Source of the DNA: Rhabdornis inornatus
Lineage: Eukaryota > Chordata > Aves > Passeriformes > Rhabdornithidae
Reading direction: 5' to 3'
Length of the DNA: 64,000 nucleotides
Assembly: GCA_013397075.1 (NCBI GenBank)
Contig: VWZS01002702.1
Location: 62,324 to 126,323 of the forward strand
Under the pieces are notes generated by a model that had not been told where the DNA came from, did not search any database, and saw nothing but the letters and a program-made list of their open reading frames with translations. The position numbers were made by a program, and so were the translations under genes. This document shows positions 38,101 to 51,895 of this stretch, in pieces (the first letter of the stretch is position 1; each line of letters begins with the position of its first letter).

Positions 38101-41100
38101 TGGAAGCATGTTTCTAAGCCAAAACCACTTAAATGAAAAAAACTTTATCCAGGACTTTGTGATCTACATTGTCCCATGGGAGCACAGCTGTTGTCTTAGC
38201 ATTTGAGAGACTGAAATTCCATCCTCAGTGTAGCTGTGGTTTGATCTATTAACTACTGTGCCTTGTCACCAAATGAATGAAAAAACCTTGGAAGACAAGA
38301 TATTACGTAAATTTAATCCATGTAACAGCAACACTATTTAGCCAAGCATTACCACTGGAGAAAGGCATATTTCACTAAGTGTGGCTTCCACAATATATGG
38401 AATTCTAAACTTGGCTCAGAAACAATCTGAAAAGTCCCATCAGTTATGTAAGACACGATAAAGAACAATTAAAGCACAGGACTGATGACAGAAGACACAT
38501 CTAGAGAATATGTTTAGTGTGTACAGTCCTCTTGAGAAGGAAATCATGCTGGTGAATAACAACCACACAAGAGGCATACTTCCTGTTGGTAAAGAGCAGA
38601 GCTGCCACCAGGGAGAAATCAATGTCACAACCAGTTTGAACTTAAAATAACAAAGTGTGTTTAAAAGAAGAGGAAACAAGCTGAGATGCAAACACCCTAC
38701 ACAATGAGTGCTTCACGGCCTGAACAAAGAACGTTGCTGTAAGGTCCCTGCAAGTCTCTAATCCAATCACTGGAACTGCAGAGTTCTTTCTCCCAGATGG
38801 TCCTGCTTGGCCTGGCAGGCAGTAGCTGCTCAGTGACAGCAGTGATAAGGCTCAGTCACTGTGTTAAGATAACTGGGCAGCTAAGGGAACATGTCACTCG
38901 TTGGGAATCCCCTGCAGGAGTTCTGTGAGCCAGTTCCATGTCAGATACTATCTGTGCACAAAAAGAACCAGCACACCCTCTTTCAGATGTGCTGGGATGG
39001 GTGTAGGGCCTTCCTGGGAGACACAGGAGATGAAACTCCTCCTGGGGCCCCAAACAAAGGAGAAGCAGGTAGGTACAGAAAAAACATTGTTTTCAGAATG
39101 TGTATCTTTATTCGTGGTCCTTTATATAAAGCCTTATGAACAGAAACAGAGACTCAATCAGTGTGAGAATAGCTGAAGAAAAACATGCACTCTACACCCT
39201 CTCCCTTCAGAGAGGAAGCAAAAAATCCCCCTAAACTTGGGACAGTAAATAACACCCTATTTCCCTAAACTAAGCACTTGAAATGGCTATAAAAAGTTTC
39301 TGTGCAGCATTTTTTAGTGAGGAAAGACCTTGGACTTTCCTCAGAACCTCCTCTTCTGCCTGTTACCACTTCTCACAGCATTCATTTTGTGTTAGCTCAC
39401 AGGCTCCTTTAAGGCATGGTCTGTCCCTAACATACAGTATTTAGCTCCCAGCAGGCTGCTGTGGATAAAATGCTGGCACACTCCTGAAACACCCCAAAAT
39501 CTCATCCCCATAGTGATCTCCTGAGAATTTCCTACTCATGGACAGACTGCCTATAAATATAAACTTTATCCAACCATCTGGTAAGAATTTGAAAGTCAAA
39601 TTCAAATGAATATTGGCTTTTACAGAATTTCATAGACAGAATTATGCAATTTTAAATTTTCCTTCAAATGAAGTAGTGATTACTCAAATGAGGAAACGGT
39701 GTAAATTCATATTGAGGGAAAACTAATACCTAACACCAAGATTGTATGGTAGAAGGAAAAACTCCAGGACTTTCATCTATCAAAATCAAAATGTTTAGCA
39801 ATAGCATAATAATAATCTTGTATTTTCTACTACCACATCATTTAATATGTTGTATTCTGAATTTCAAAACTTGCAGCTAAACTGAAGCTACTTCATCATT
39901 AAAACCAAAATGGAATTTGCCCAAGTGAAAGTAAGTTTCAGAATTTAACCCTTTTAATGTTCTTATATTATATAACCTTTATAATATTCTTATATTCTTA
40001 TGATGAAGAATAACTTGTTTGGTAGCATAAGGGGAAAATAAATTCCCAGTAAATTTAGTACATCTTGCAAAAAGATTCTTTCAAAGGCTTCCTAATTAAA
40101 CTTGCTTTGGCTTACAAGTTTGGTTTTTTTTTAATAGCATGCAAACATCTGAAAGCCAATAGGAACAAGGTGTCTCTGTACATTTTACTTCAGAATTAAC
40201 AACAATACCTATTGAAAAGACAGTTTTTTTCTGATTTAGAAGTAGGGCCTTTTTGAATAGTACTATTACAAGAGCTAAACCAAAACACAACTTGATTTCT
40301 TGTTCAACCACTTCCAGAAAGCCTGCAGAGCCAACATAGAAAAGGTTTTAAGTCTTAAGAGAAGGTGTTTTTAATCCTTTTAATGAGGCAGCAGTAATTG
40401 CCTTCGGGGTTTTCTTCAAATCAGCAATATGCTATCACGCTTGCTGCTCTGCTGGGAAGCTGTGAAGTGTATCCCTCCTTCTCCCAGGGCATTAATTATT
40501 GCTTCCTCCGGTGGCCACAGCCTCCTCTGATTTTCATTAGAGAGCTTTGCAGGGCGGGATCCTCTTCCACACACAGAGCCACGTGCAGCTGCAGTGCCGC
40601 TCTGTTAGGAGAGGTCTTTGGAGCCTTCAATAGGCACTTGGCACTGTGCAAGATAGTGACTACTGCTGCCCACAAAAGCTTCAAGTATCACCTGCAAATT
40701 CAGCAATATTTTTGCACACCCAAAGCTAAACAAGGAATAGCTATCCAGAGAACACAAATATATTCAGAGCTTGTAAATCTGTGCTAAAAGTGTAAATTTC
40801 CTGATACCTCCTCTGCCCTGGCTCCACAAGCACAGAATTAGAAAGACAGGAGGTCAGTTTTGAGTGAGTCAACACTTGCTGCAGCTTTTTCTCACTCAAA
40901 ACTAGGCCATCTACTAGCTCTGGATGAGAATTTTTAAAATATGCCCATTCCTGTGTAACTTACTCTAGACACTTCTGTTGAGTCCTAAACGTTTCTAAAC
41001 AGTAAGAGCTGCATCCTAAATCCTCTTTCAAAATAAAGCAGGTCAGTTTGAACCCCTGTGCTGACAATGGTGTGCACAGTGTCAACTAGATCTGAACTTT

Positions 41101-44100
41101 CCTAGAACAGAGAGATCTTTGAAATCACTTTTGGCATTTGTCTCAGAAATGAGAATATTTGCATGAACAGTCGTTTTGGAGCTGCCACTGCAGTGTATTA
41201 ACTGGAGAAACTACTCTTACCATATCCAACTCTGCAACCCTACACACTGACCTTTCCAGCAAAGAAATAATACAGAAAAAGCCAGACTGAGCTGGCCAAG
41301 AATTGCACAGAAGTGTATTCAGAAACTCACAACTTTTGTCATCTCTGACAACCAAGCACTATGCAAGTTAGCTGAGCAGATTCAAAACCCAATGTACTTG
41401 TGCAGTCCAGCCCTCTCAGGGAGTTTTCTCCTTCCTCAGGCTAGGAATGTGACTTTAAACACAACTACATAGCTGAGTTATGCTCCCACATCATCATTTA
41501 AAAACAAGCTTATAACTGACTTTTGGTAAACTAATTTTCAAAACTTTTCTGTTGATTGCTATGTATTAATCCCTTAGATAAGTACTATTCTGAGATTATA
41601 ACCATTTACATAATTATTCATAATTAGCAGGGCTATCTGTGCACTAGTTGTTATCTAGGACTTTCTGTTGATTACATGTATGCTACAAAGTGGATCTCAA
41701 AAATAGAAGCTTCCATTTAATCTCTTCTGCATTACACAGAAATATTTGGCACTTGTTCATAATACATTAGCTTCTAAGTAACATAATAATAGAGCTAGCT
41801 GTCTGACTCAGGGCTATTTCTGAAGCTGCTAATTTGATTTTTTTCCAATAAACAGAAAACTTTCCCCATTATGTAGTTTTTCTGCTTGCAATGAATTATC
41901 CCAGATTGCTACATAACTAGATAACCTGATGAGACAAGTTTTGTTTGTTTCATATAACCTTCATTCAAAGCATCCACTACCTACCATGACGAATGTAAAG
42001 TGATTTTTTAATAAACATAGTTTATACTTTTGACTGATTTATACAGCAGTAATACATCTTAGGTAGCAAAGGAGGAGGTGTGTATGCTCAGGGGGCTGCA
42101 CTAACACAGATCTACAGACAGGGCACGCTGACAGCTGGGCAGCTGAACACTCAGGGACATGATGTGAGCTCATCGTATGGCTGTAGCTGTTCTAGATTAA
42201 TATTACTCTTACAGATATATTTACTGAGTCTACAGAAAGAGTTTTACCTCAGAGCTAAGGAAAAAATAAATCCAGTTTTGCAGTCATTAATATTGGTCTC
42301 CATAAAAAATGCTAGTATAGCATATAAATATTCTAATATCAATAACATATTTCTAGTTTCTAGTTTAATTCACAATTGTAAGACTAATTCACGACTGTAA
42401 TTCTAAAGCTGCACACATTCTGTTCCCCTCTGGCCTTGCTCTTGAGCTCACTGGAACAGTTTCAAGGAGAGATGAGCAGAAATTTTTTCATTTTGTGCTG
42501 AAAGAGCCAGACAAACAGACCTGAAGGCTTTTAAAGGAGTAAAACTGGAAGTTCTCTTGTTCGGTAAATCTTGTCCATGGAAACTTATTTGACATTTCAC
42601 AATTCCAGGTATAGGTTTTGGTTTCATGATTGGTTTCAAGACTTTCCAGATTCTTTCAGAACACGGAAGGCTGAATTAAAAAAAATTCAATTTAAAAATT
42701 GAATTCACATTTACTTGTTTCTACTGTAAGAACTGGACCAGCAATCTTACACAATTTAGTGACTGTGTTGCTATACAACAGTCTTGACCCCACATTTCTC
42801 TCAGTTAAAAACTCTGAAATGAATGTGGATTTTGCCAGTGAGAATGCAACTTTACCTCCTGTCTCCACCCCTAAACTGTCAAAGATCAAATAACTCCAGA
42901 CTCAGTAGCTCATTAAATAACATAGATTGAATAAACAGAATGTTCAATTGGTTCCAGTTTCTCACAGATGAAACTCTTAGTGGAGAGCAGCCAGACTGTG
43001 TGCAGGGACTCATCTTTTGCTTTTTAGGTAGCCCCAAATTATAAATGTGCAGTTCCTCATAAAAGATTTAACTGTTATGAATAACCTTGAAACATACTTC
43101 CTGATTTATATGCAGCTGATATTACAAATGCATTTCAATAATAAAATCAAAAGTAATCTGAGAATTTACTTCAATTTGCCCATGCCACATCTCAGAGGTT
43201 TTTTTTCGCTACAACTAAATTGATTTTCAAAATATGAATCTGAACAATTCCTGCTGGAGGTTTAGTGTTATTTTTGTCAGCTCCTTAGGGAGTTGAAAGA
43301 AGTGGACACTGAAAGATAGTTTTCCTGCCACTCACATCCAAACTGAACATGCTTATTTAATCCAAGAGACATAAATTAAAATATTCTGGTACTGTGATTG
43401 ATCCAATAATCATCTCCTTGGATGTCAGAGGATCCACCAGACAACAAAAACAGCAGACCCTCTGATTACCACCTCACTGGGGACAATCCAGATATTGGGA
43501 AAGGAAATTCATTTGTGTAATGACAGAGCAGAATAATGGTGACAATGGTAGTGGCAGCAGAGGAACAATGGAGAGTTGAGAAACAATTTTCCTGCAGTGA
43601 ACACTTTCCAGTAAAAACCTTTCCCTGCTAATAATGCTGGCAGAGTCCAGTTCCTGAAGACAGTGGGTTAAAAATGTGTAAATATATGACAAATCATATT
43701 TTTGCAATGGTTATAAAGCTTTCAGTTCTCTTGTCCAAACTGCTCCTCTGGTGAACAAGGACTTCAGCAACCAGATTTAGAATTCTTAGTAATTTCATCC
43801 AAAAACTTAAACTAGTAATATTTAAATGAACTTTCTTAGTTTCATCTTTCATATCTGCTCTCATGGAAGGAAAGCAAGTAATGACTGCTACAGACATCTT
43901 AATAACAGATTTCATGTGATGCCACATAAGTCATTCTGATTGCTGTTGTCTGAAATAGCAGTACCACATCTTCATCCCCAAAGTTATTTTCAGAAAGACC
44001 AGTCATCTGCAATTACAGCTGACAATGATGTGAGATGCATATGTAACTTCAGCTCTTTCCAAGCCACCAGCTCATAACTGATGAGTAGCCAGAGAATCTC

Positions 44101-46137
44101 CATGTTTGTAATGAGCTGAGAACATTTTTCTTGCTGGGAATGAGGATTCAGTGGGGCAGTTCAGTGACAGGAGGAAAAGAATATTAGATTACCCACTTCC
44201 AATTCCCAAAGACTTAATCTACACATTTTTTCCTACATTTTTGCTTTTTTTCCCCTAGAAACTGCAAGATAAAGTAGTAATATAAATATTTATGTCAGTT
44301 TTTGCTGCATGGGTCCTCATACTGACATATAAAGTTGCCCAGACAGACCACGAAGCAGGGGAGGACCTAGTCTGTAACACACGAATACCCCCCATCAGCT
44401 GCCCTGGAATTCTCACCAGGCTGACAGGGAGATCCACACATTTCTGTGAGGACAGAAGCACGCACACAGCAATCAAGCATCTGGAGATGGGCAGTGTATG
44501 TTATGAAGGGAGGAGAAGAATAATAGATGGAAGTTTCTGGTTAGAGCAAGAAGAATGTGTGCCCCTAGGCTGCAATAAAGAACAAGACATCCCAGTTCCC
44601 ATTGTCCTTAAGTAACCACTGCAGCCATCTCCTCAGACAGCATCTTTGTGGCATTAATGTCATGCTATGCAGGCCTCCCTCTCCCAGCTATACAGACAAA
44701 ACCTTCTAGTTGCAGGTTTGGTCACCTATGATTTCAAATACAGGTCATGTAAGAAAAATGAAGCTCTCAGAAACTAGCCTATTTGTGTTAAGGCCTCCAA
44801 GAAATGCTTAGTTGGCATAATTCAATTTCTTCAGTGTTGTATCAACAAGAATTCTGCTAATAAAATACAAAGTAGCCTTCATGGTATGAAAAAAAAAGGA
44901 ACTTATAAAAGATTCATTATTTTTTTAAAAGCGCCTATATACAAAGAGATCAAGTCAAAAGGATCTCTTGTAGAATGTTTTTTTTTTAAGAGTCAGGGTA
45001 CCATTATTTCAGTAATTGTGTAGAAATGTGGAAGCAGTTTTTTGTTGTAGAAAATGTCTTATGAAAAAGGTCCTTTCAGGCTGGGAAGGGAGTGCTGGAT
45101 TATAAACCATGTTATGCAAGCCTGCTGCTCCAGAAGCCAAAACCCTGCCCCATCAATTGCATAACCAGCTCCAAGGGAGATCTTTACGGAGGAGCCTCGA
45201 TGGAAAATCAGCCAGTTACCAGCCTTCCACAGGCAATAAACAAGGCATTTACTGTCTCTTGGCATTTACTGGAGCCAATTGTGCACAATTTGATTTTTTC
45301 CCCCTTCTCATTTCACAGCGTAAACAAAGAAACAACTTACAAAAAACCTGACACTGGGCAGACTGTCTCCTGTTGACACCATTCTGATGTGGGAATCATA
45401 TTGCCCCTTTGAAATGCTGAACAAGCCTGTAGGCTGCTGGTACAATTCTGAAAGGAAGTGGGAGAGGCAAAAGCAAAACAAGATGCTCTGCAATGGAATG
45501 CACTAAAGAAAACCAAATACTTCAACCAATATTTAAATTCCTCAAATGTGGGACAAAACCTACTGATCTCACTCTTAATAGCTGAAGCCACTAGAAAAAA
45601 ATTAGGGCTGATCTATACAGACATGAAAAAGTGTCGTGCTCCCCTAGAGATCAAAAGACACCTTACACATTTATTTACCATGTTTCTGCTGTACTATTGT
45701 ATTCTCTCTCTGTAGAGTGCAGTTCAGTCCTGTTACAGGGCATGCCAAACTTTTGCCAGGTTTATACAGAGTAATAGAGCTGAAAAAACAATATGACTTC
45801 CATTTCCCATGTAAACCTGCTTTGTCTTGAGTATTAATATTTTTCTTCCTCATTTGTCAGTGCTGCACTCCCAGAGCCTTCTGCACAGGTATTGTTCTCA
45901 TCTTTACTGGTCTGTGCACTTATTTAACATGCAGGATGCTGCACTGTTGCTTTTCCTTAGAGTAGAAGGCAAAAGGAGAAAGAAAGATCCAAAGTCTAAG
46001 TCTTGAGAATCCATTGGGCAAGTCTGGTCAGGGAATTACATTTTCCATAGCCAAAACCATGCAAAGGACACATACAAATATTGTAGTTTCTGAGTACTTC
46101 CTCCTCTTCCTTATTTCTTTTTCGTTTGTCCTTTCAG
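35170..46137. other. Gene-poor stretch
   Basis: No gene or repeat family is recognised. A GC-balanced block at 40380-40760, holding a 129-codon chance-like frame, has the mixed composition often seen in conserved non-coding elements. A 22-bp palindrome lies at 42684-42705. Confidence 0.5.
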
Positions 46138-46448
46138 TATCATTTGGCTTGGAAAGGATGGCTGGAGGTTCCACTCAGACCTCAGGCTGAGGTTATTCTT
46201 AAGAAATACAGTTTTGTCAAGAATTTTGCTGCAAATCATTCAGCAGAGCTGAAACACCTCAAAAAAGACCTGAGCTATAACTCCTTTATAAAAAGACTAA
46301 ACCAAAAACCATACCCGTGTCTGAAGGAAGCAGCTGCAGTAATCCAAAAGAAAAATTCACTCACCATTCCCACACCATTACGTGTCACATTTGACAGGAG
46401 AAATCAGCCACCACCTAAAAGACCCTACCCAAGTACTTTTAAGTCTCT
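46138..46448 (+). CDS. Candidate coding exon, unidentified
   Basis: A 311-bp open stretch lies between an excellent acceptor (a roughly 40-base, almost pure pyrimidine tract at 46098-46135, then CAG) and a strong donor, CTCT|GTAAGT, at 46449. One frame stays open throughout: it starts YHLAWKGWLEVPL, is rich in Lys and Pro, and ends RPYPSTFKSL, giving 103 codons and a donor in phase 2. The stop TAA occurs only inside the donor. I do not recognise the protein. It could be an exon of a fast-evolving gene, a lncRNA exon, or chance. No partner exons could be assigned, although the CpG island at 11.34-12.08 kb is upstream on the same strand. Confidence 0.28.
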
Positions 46449-49400
46449 GTAAGTAATTAACTGTAAAAAGGAAAGCAATGTTGCAGTTTGCAATATAGAA
46501 CCCAGCAATCAAAGACCTGTGCACTAACAGGAAAAACTAAAAAAAAGGCCTTTATGTTTTTGGTTTCTAGGATTCCTTAACTTTATAACATTAAAACTGA
46601 TGAAGTTCACAATCAGCACAAATCCCCCTTTCTCCCTTCAATCAGATTGCACAACAAAAATGATTGAGCAACCTATCCTAGATATCTTTAAGATTCCTTC
46701 ACTTATCTTGGTCATAGCTCAATGTGGACTTTATTATAAACAACTAGATAACCAAATGCAAAGATAAAAATGATGGGATTTATGATGAATTAAAAGAAGT
46801 AATATTACATGTGATATATAAGGCACAAACCAAATGCAAGAACTGTCATTTCTGAGTATCTACAATGCAAACAAGCTCTGGGTAAGTAACTTTTTCCCCT
46901 TCACAATTAATTTTCCTGTTATATTAATAATCATTAGTCAGAGAATCGTGATCTTGCCTTGGGCACACAGAGAATTCTCTTTACTTTGCAATTTTATTAA
47001 AAAAGTTGAACACTCTCATTTCTTCCTAGTTGCTTAAAATCCAGCTGCTTTGTTTTGAGATGTTAAAATTCCCCCTGAAAGACCATTTTCACTATACATG
47101 TTCCCATACTGTTCTAAAAGTCCCTTTAAACACTGATAAAATTAAATAATGCATGATGGAGCTTAGCAAAGTAAGCCCTTTTCAGCCATCACCTTGGCCC
47201 TCACATTGTTTTCTAATTAGTGCCTGTTTGAACCTGTGCCAAAAAACACACCCTTAGCTAAGCATCCGTTAAAACAGTAAATTACTCAGGTTGTACAATC
47301 CCTTTCAACTCTGTCAAGACAAATAAATATTGCCTGGACATTATGGAGACACTTCGGGAAACCAAACTGAAATATGCTCATAATATATAACCTGAGCTGT
47401 TTTCAATTAATAATAAAAACTTTTGGCAGAAGGGTAGTGCTCCAAAAGCACTTGTTTTCCTTTGACATCAATGGGAAGGAGCCAGTTAGGCACTTCTGAA
47501 AATTCCATTAGGTATATATCTGAATATTCAGTTACCAGAAATATATTTATAGCCGGAATTTTCAATGAGCTAGAGTGGTCTGGATAAATTGCATATTTAC
47601 AATCCATTGTGGTAGCTAATGCTGTGGGTTATACTTTTAAGAAGAGACACGCATCTTCTGAAGCAAAGGATACCCAGATGTATTCTCTGCATGACTTTAA
47701 AGAAGTCAATAGAGATTGTCCTAGTGTAACACACAAATTCCTCATGTTTTTGATAAAAAGGATTGTATTCCCAGGAAACAAAAAGACATTAGGGCAGATG
47801 TATACAGATACAGCACAGTCAGGCTACATCAGACATAAGGAACCTGTGGATCTTCTTTTTAATCTGCAACATGATTTTCAACCTAATTATCTCCATAAGC
47901 TCAACTATATGGGCTGAGTTTATTTTCCATCCAGGCACTTCCAGTGAAACAAAAGAAGTTACAGCTGCATCTACTTACAGACAGGATTTGCTTAATGGTT
48001 ACAGTCCAGGTCAACTCCCCAAGGTTTAGTTATTTATTATTAAATAGATACTAATAAATTATTGCAAATACAGGTTTTTTTTAAGCTTAAGTATGTTTCT
48101 AATGAACTCTGGCAGTGATTAAGGAGCAATTTAAATTAGGTAGATTAATCATAGTTATAAACTCCTAGGAGCAGATAGCAGGTAGAATTTGTGAGAGAAC
48201 ATTGTGTGCTTGTCACCAGCTACTACTTATTTTATAGCAAGTGCTGCTAGTCTTCACACCCTGACAGTGTCAGTTTTCCATTCAGTTATAAAGATTAGAC
48301 CACAACAAATAAGTTTGTGTAATTCATAGGGGAGAATACCAGTGGCTAAGGCAACTGTATTTTACTCTGCATGTACAAGAGAATTTAATTTACTATATGT
48401 ACAAATATATATGGCATATATCTATGTGAGATATATGTATATAACATAGTCCTTTTGGAATAGAGACAATACTATTCAATACTAATAAAAGGACTAAAAG
48501 CAGGCTGACCATAGATTTTAAACATAAGTCCTAACACCTGCAGGTTACTAGGTGATCCCTTCTTGGATTGTGCTGTTTATACTCATGTAGGTAATCTAAA
48601 GAGTTGTGCAAAATCTTTACTGACAATTACTTCATAGGATGGCAAGTTCCAATAATGATATTAAACACGTGATTTGATGGTCATATTGAATATTCATAAC
48701 ACTGACTGCATTACAAGATATGTAGGAAGGAAGAAGGAAATACACAAAAAAGTGTGGTTAAGACAGAAGCCATCCTGAAAAGCAGCAAGGCACAGGAAGA
48801 CCTGAGGGTCATTGCAACGAACACAGCTCAGCTCTTTCTGCAGCCTGGTAATACAAAGGGTCTGCAATACCCACATGAAAAATTGTATTATTTCAGCAGT
48901 TCTTTACAATGGATTTTTGCATATTTGTAAAGAAGAATATCAAGTAAAACAACATTCAACATCTGCAAATATTTGGAAAGATAGCTTCTCTTCAACTATA
49001 AAAATATTTTGGAAAGCTTATAGCACAACAGTGACACAGCAGGAAAACAGTTAACAAACCTCAGTTTTGTCAAACAAAATTTTGACAGTGACAATTTCTA
49101 AGCATACATATTTACATATTAGAAAAAGTGCTTTTCAGTTCTGCTGAAAAACAGAAATGGATACAAGAAAAAGTCAGTATTTCCTACAAATGGGGTTCCA
49201 CTGTTTTTGATGAACGTTTTTATCAGCATGAATGGCAGAAGGATCCCTCACTTAGCCACTTACTCATCATTAGATGGGTCATCATGGCATCTTCTCTCCT
49301 AGTTCTCCATCTGCGGCATTTAATCTCCCAGGATGCAAAAAGCTGAACCCTAGGACAACCATCCAGATTATTAGGTGAACTACAATTGCCTGTCATCTAT

Positions 49401-51169
49401 ATATCATGCTATGCAATCTACTGGCTGCTTGGCTATAAACTCTATAAAAGTGCAATATAATTCTATTTACTAACTATACAACAGCATGAGACTAATTATG
49501 AACATGGCAGAATGCTCGTGGCTTCTGCAGGAGCAGGCACAGAGATTCCTTGAATAGCAAACGTTAAGTATTTAAAAATGTATTACTGATTTACAATTAA
49601 GTACATGTAATGAAGAAGCCAGACAAAAAAATAAGTCAGAAATTTGCTTGGGATTCAATAATAACAATCACATTGTTATATCAAGACATTATTTTGCCTC
49701 AGGATATATGTGAAAGGATAGTACACACAATACACACAATAGAAATATACACCCTAAAGCAACTTAAACATATGGACCCAATGAATATAAAGACTGCATC
49801 CTTTCCTTCCCCATATTCATTAAGAATGTAACAGTATGTCCATGACTTTGCCAAGAAAATCTGCATTTAGTGGTAAAGAACACATATTGAATAAGGTCTA
49901 ATAAATGAACACAAATATCTCTACCAGGTTCAAACAGAATTCACCAAGAAGTTGTGAAATTAATTATTTGCAGTTTTTCTTTCACTTGCAGTTTCAAAGC
50001 TGCAAAATTCAAGCCCATTCATGCTTTCAGTGGGTTCATTTAAATTTCTTAACGTGATCTACATGAAAGCCTGGTGTGATCAAGATTATTCTATTAAATT
50101 TAATGTTTTGCATAATGAAATGCATGGAATACCATTTCCTATAAATCTCAAACATGGAGAATTATAGATAAAATAGGTTAAGATATGTTGACATCACCTG
50201 CACAATAAGGATATTTCCAAGATATATTCGCCTTAAATCCTCTTTGTTTTGACCAACAGTAGCACATTCAAGCATAATTTTTTAATAAAGCAACTCATTA
50301 TATTATTAAACTGCCAGACCAGACTTTCAGCAGATGGAGTTAATTAACAAATGTAGTGCACTTCGACAGGCAAAGAACACAGAAAAAAGTCGGAGTTAAA
50401 AGCAAAATGGTAATACATGGAACATTGATCAATTCCATACCATTTGCTAATTGTGTTAGTGTTAAGAGATCTTGTCTTCCCCAGATTTACCTTGATGACT
50501 AAACAAGCATGTAATCTGTGAGATTTATACTCACTGTGCTAAGAAGCCCCAGTGGCTTTCTGCTAGAAACCTTTTCATGGGCTATTTCCTGTTGACTTGT
50601 TCTGCTTAGGTATCGAGCTAGTTTTCCTTGGCAGGATTTTCTGCTGCCAAAAGACTGGAATGTTGAGGCTCTTACACTGACACACGGGTTTTCTATGTGT
50701 GTGATCTCCCTGCTTTACACGTCCTGGCTGTTGTGAAAATGCCAAACGAATTTGAAATGCTGCAGAGGAAGATTATTTCCTTCCCACAAAATATATGAGA
50801 GATGTTTTGTGTCTGCAACTCCATGTACCAACTAATGTACACACAGAAAAATAACATGCAAAGATGATCCTGCCAAAACCCACTGTGGTTTAATTGTTCC
50901 TGCACAAAAACATGTCACACTTCTCAACCCAAGTTTTGCTCCACTAACTTTAACTTCCTTAAAGAGTTTCAGAAAGCATTTCCGCAATCATATCCAAACA
51001 TGCATATCCCTTCCATAGACTAAAATCATAACGAGAAAGCTCTTCCATATTTTCAGATTTATTATAAGCTTAGCTTTAAAAATTTCAGCTTGACTCCCCT
51101 CCCCAGCAAATTTGCACTTTGGTTGGTGTGTCTAAACTGGGTGAAACCAGTAAGAGACTTGAATGCATC
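46449..51169. other. Gene-poor stretch
   Basis: AT-rich, with only the TA-rich patch at 48.4 kb standing out. Short plus-strand frames such as 47609-47917 have no splice or family support. Confidence 0.5.
48392..48446. repeat. TA-rich low-complexity patch
   Basis: A cluster of TATATG and ATATAT words (for example ACAAATATATATGGCATATA). It is self-complementary in part and has no associated gene. Confidence 0.55.
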
Positions 51170-51895
51170 CAGAGGGACTTAAGACAGGCTGGTGGCTTGA
51201 GCTAGCACCAAACTTCTGAGATTGAACAAGGACAAGAGTAGGGTCCTACATTTGGGATGGAACAATCCTGTGGAAGAACACAAAGTGAGAAGTGTCTGGC
51301 TGTGAGCAGCTGTGCTGGGAAGGAGCTGGATCCTGGTTCCCAGCAAGGTGAACATAAGTCCACAGTGTGCTCCAGCAGCTGGGATGGCTCCAGCACCCTG
51401 AGCTGTGCTGGCAGGAATAGATCCAGGGAAGGGATTGTCCTCCAGCACCCCAGAAACAGGCTGCAGATCCAAGGAAGGAATTGTCCTCCCTGGACCTGGC
51501 ACTTGTTGAAGGCAGAACAAAGAGCCCTGACACAGCTGGGAGCAGCAAGGTCTCTGGGGAGACTGGGCAGTAGTTTCCCAGCACCTACAGGAAGCTGATC
51601 AAGGAAGACAGGAGCAGGCTCCTCACAGCAAGTTGTGGTGCAAGGATGAGAGATAAAAAACAAACTGAATGAAGAGAGAGTCAGATTGATTTGAGGCCAG
51701 AAGTCTTTGGGTCATGAGCACACCTAGGCAGTGGAACAAGGGGCCTTGTCTCAGGTCTTGGAGGTTTTAAAGACCCAGCAGAGTAAGGCTCTCAGCAAGC
51801 TGATCTTGTAGCTGACCCTGCTTTCAGTAAGAGCCTGGACTGGGTAATGTCCTGAGGTCCTTTCTGACTCAAATTCATCTGGGATTATATTGCCT
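51170..51895 (+). mobile_element. CR1-like LINE, degraded, plus orientation
   Basis: The segment has the layout of CR1: an internal part resembling the C-terminal coding region ('GAACAAGGACAAGAGTAGGG'), then 'GGAGGTTTTAAAGACCCAGC', 'GTAGCTGACCCTGC', 'GGACTGGGTAATGTCCTGAG' and 'GTCCTTTCTGACTCAAATTC'. It ends near 51895 in a degraded CATCTGGGATTAT tail. It is GC-richer than its surroundings and carries many substitutions. Several overlapping open frames on both strands (51179-51663) are by-products of this repeat. The left boundary is approximate. Confidence 0.75.

Noticed and set aside
51179..51663. Overlapping 112-153 codon frames on both strands
   Set aside because: They lie in a degraded CR1-like LINE that is GC-richer than its surroundings; none matches a host protein.
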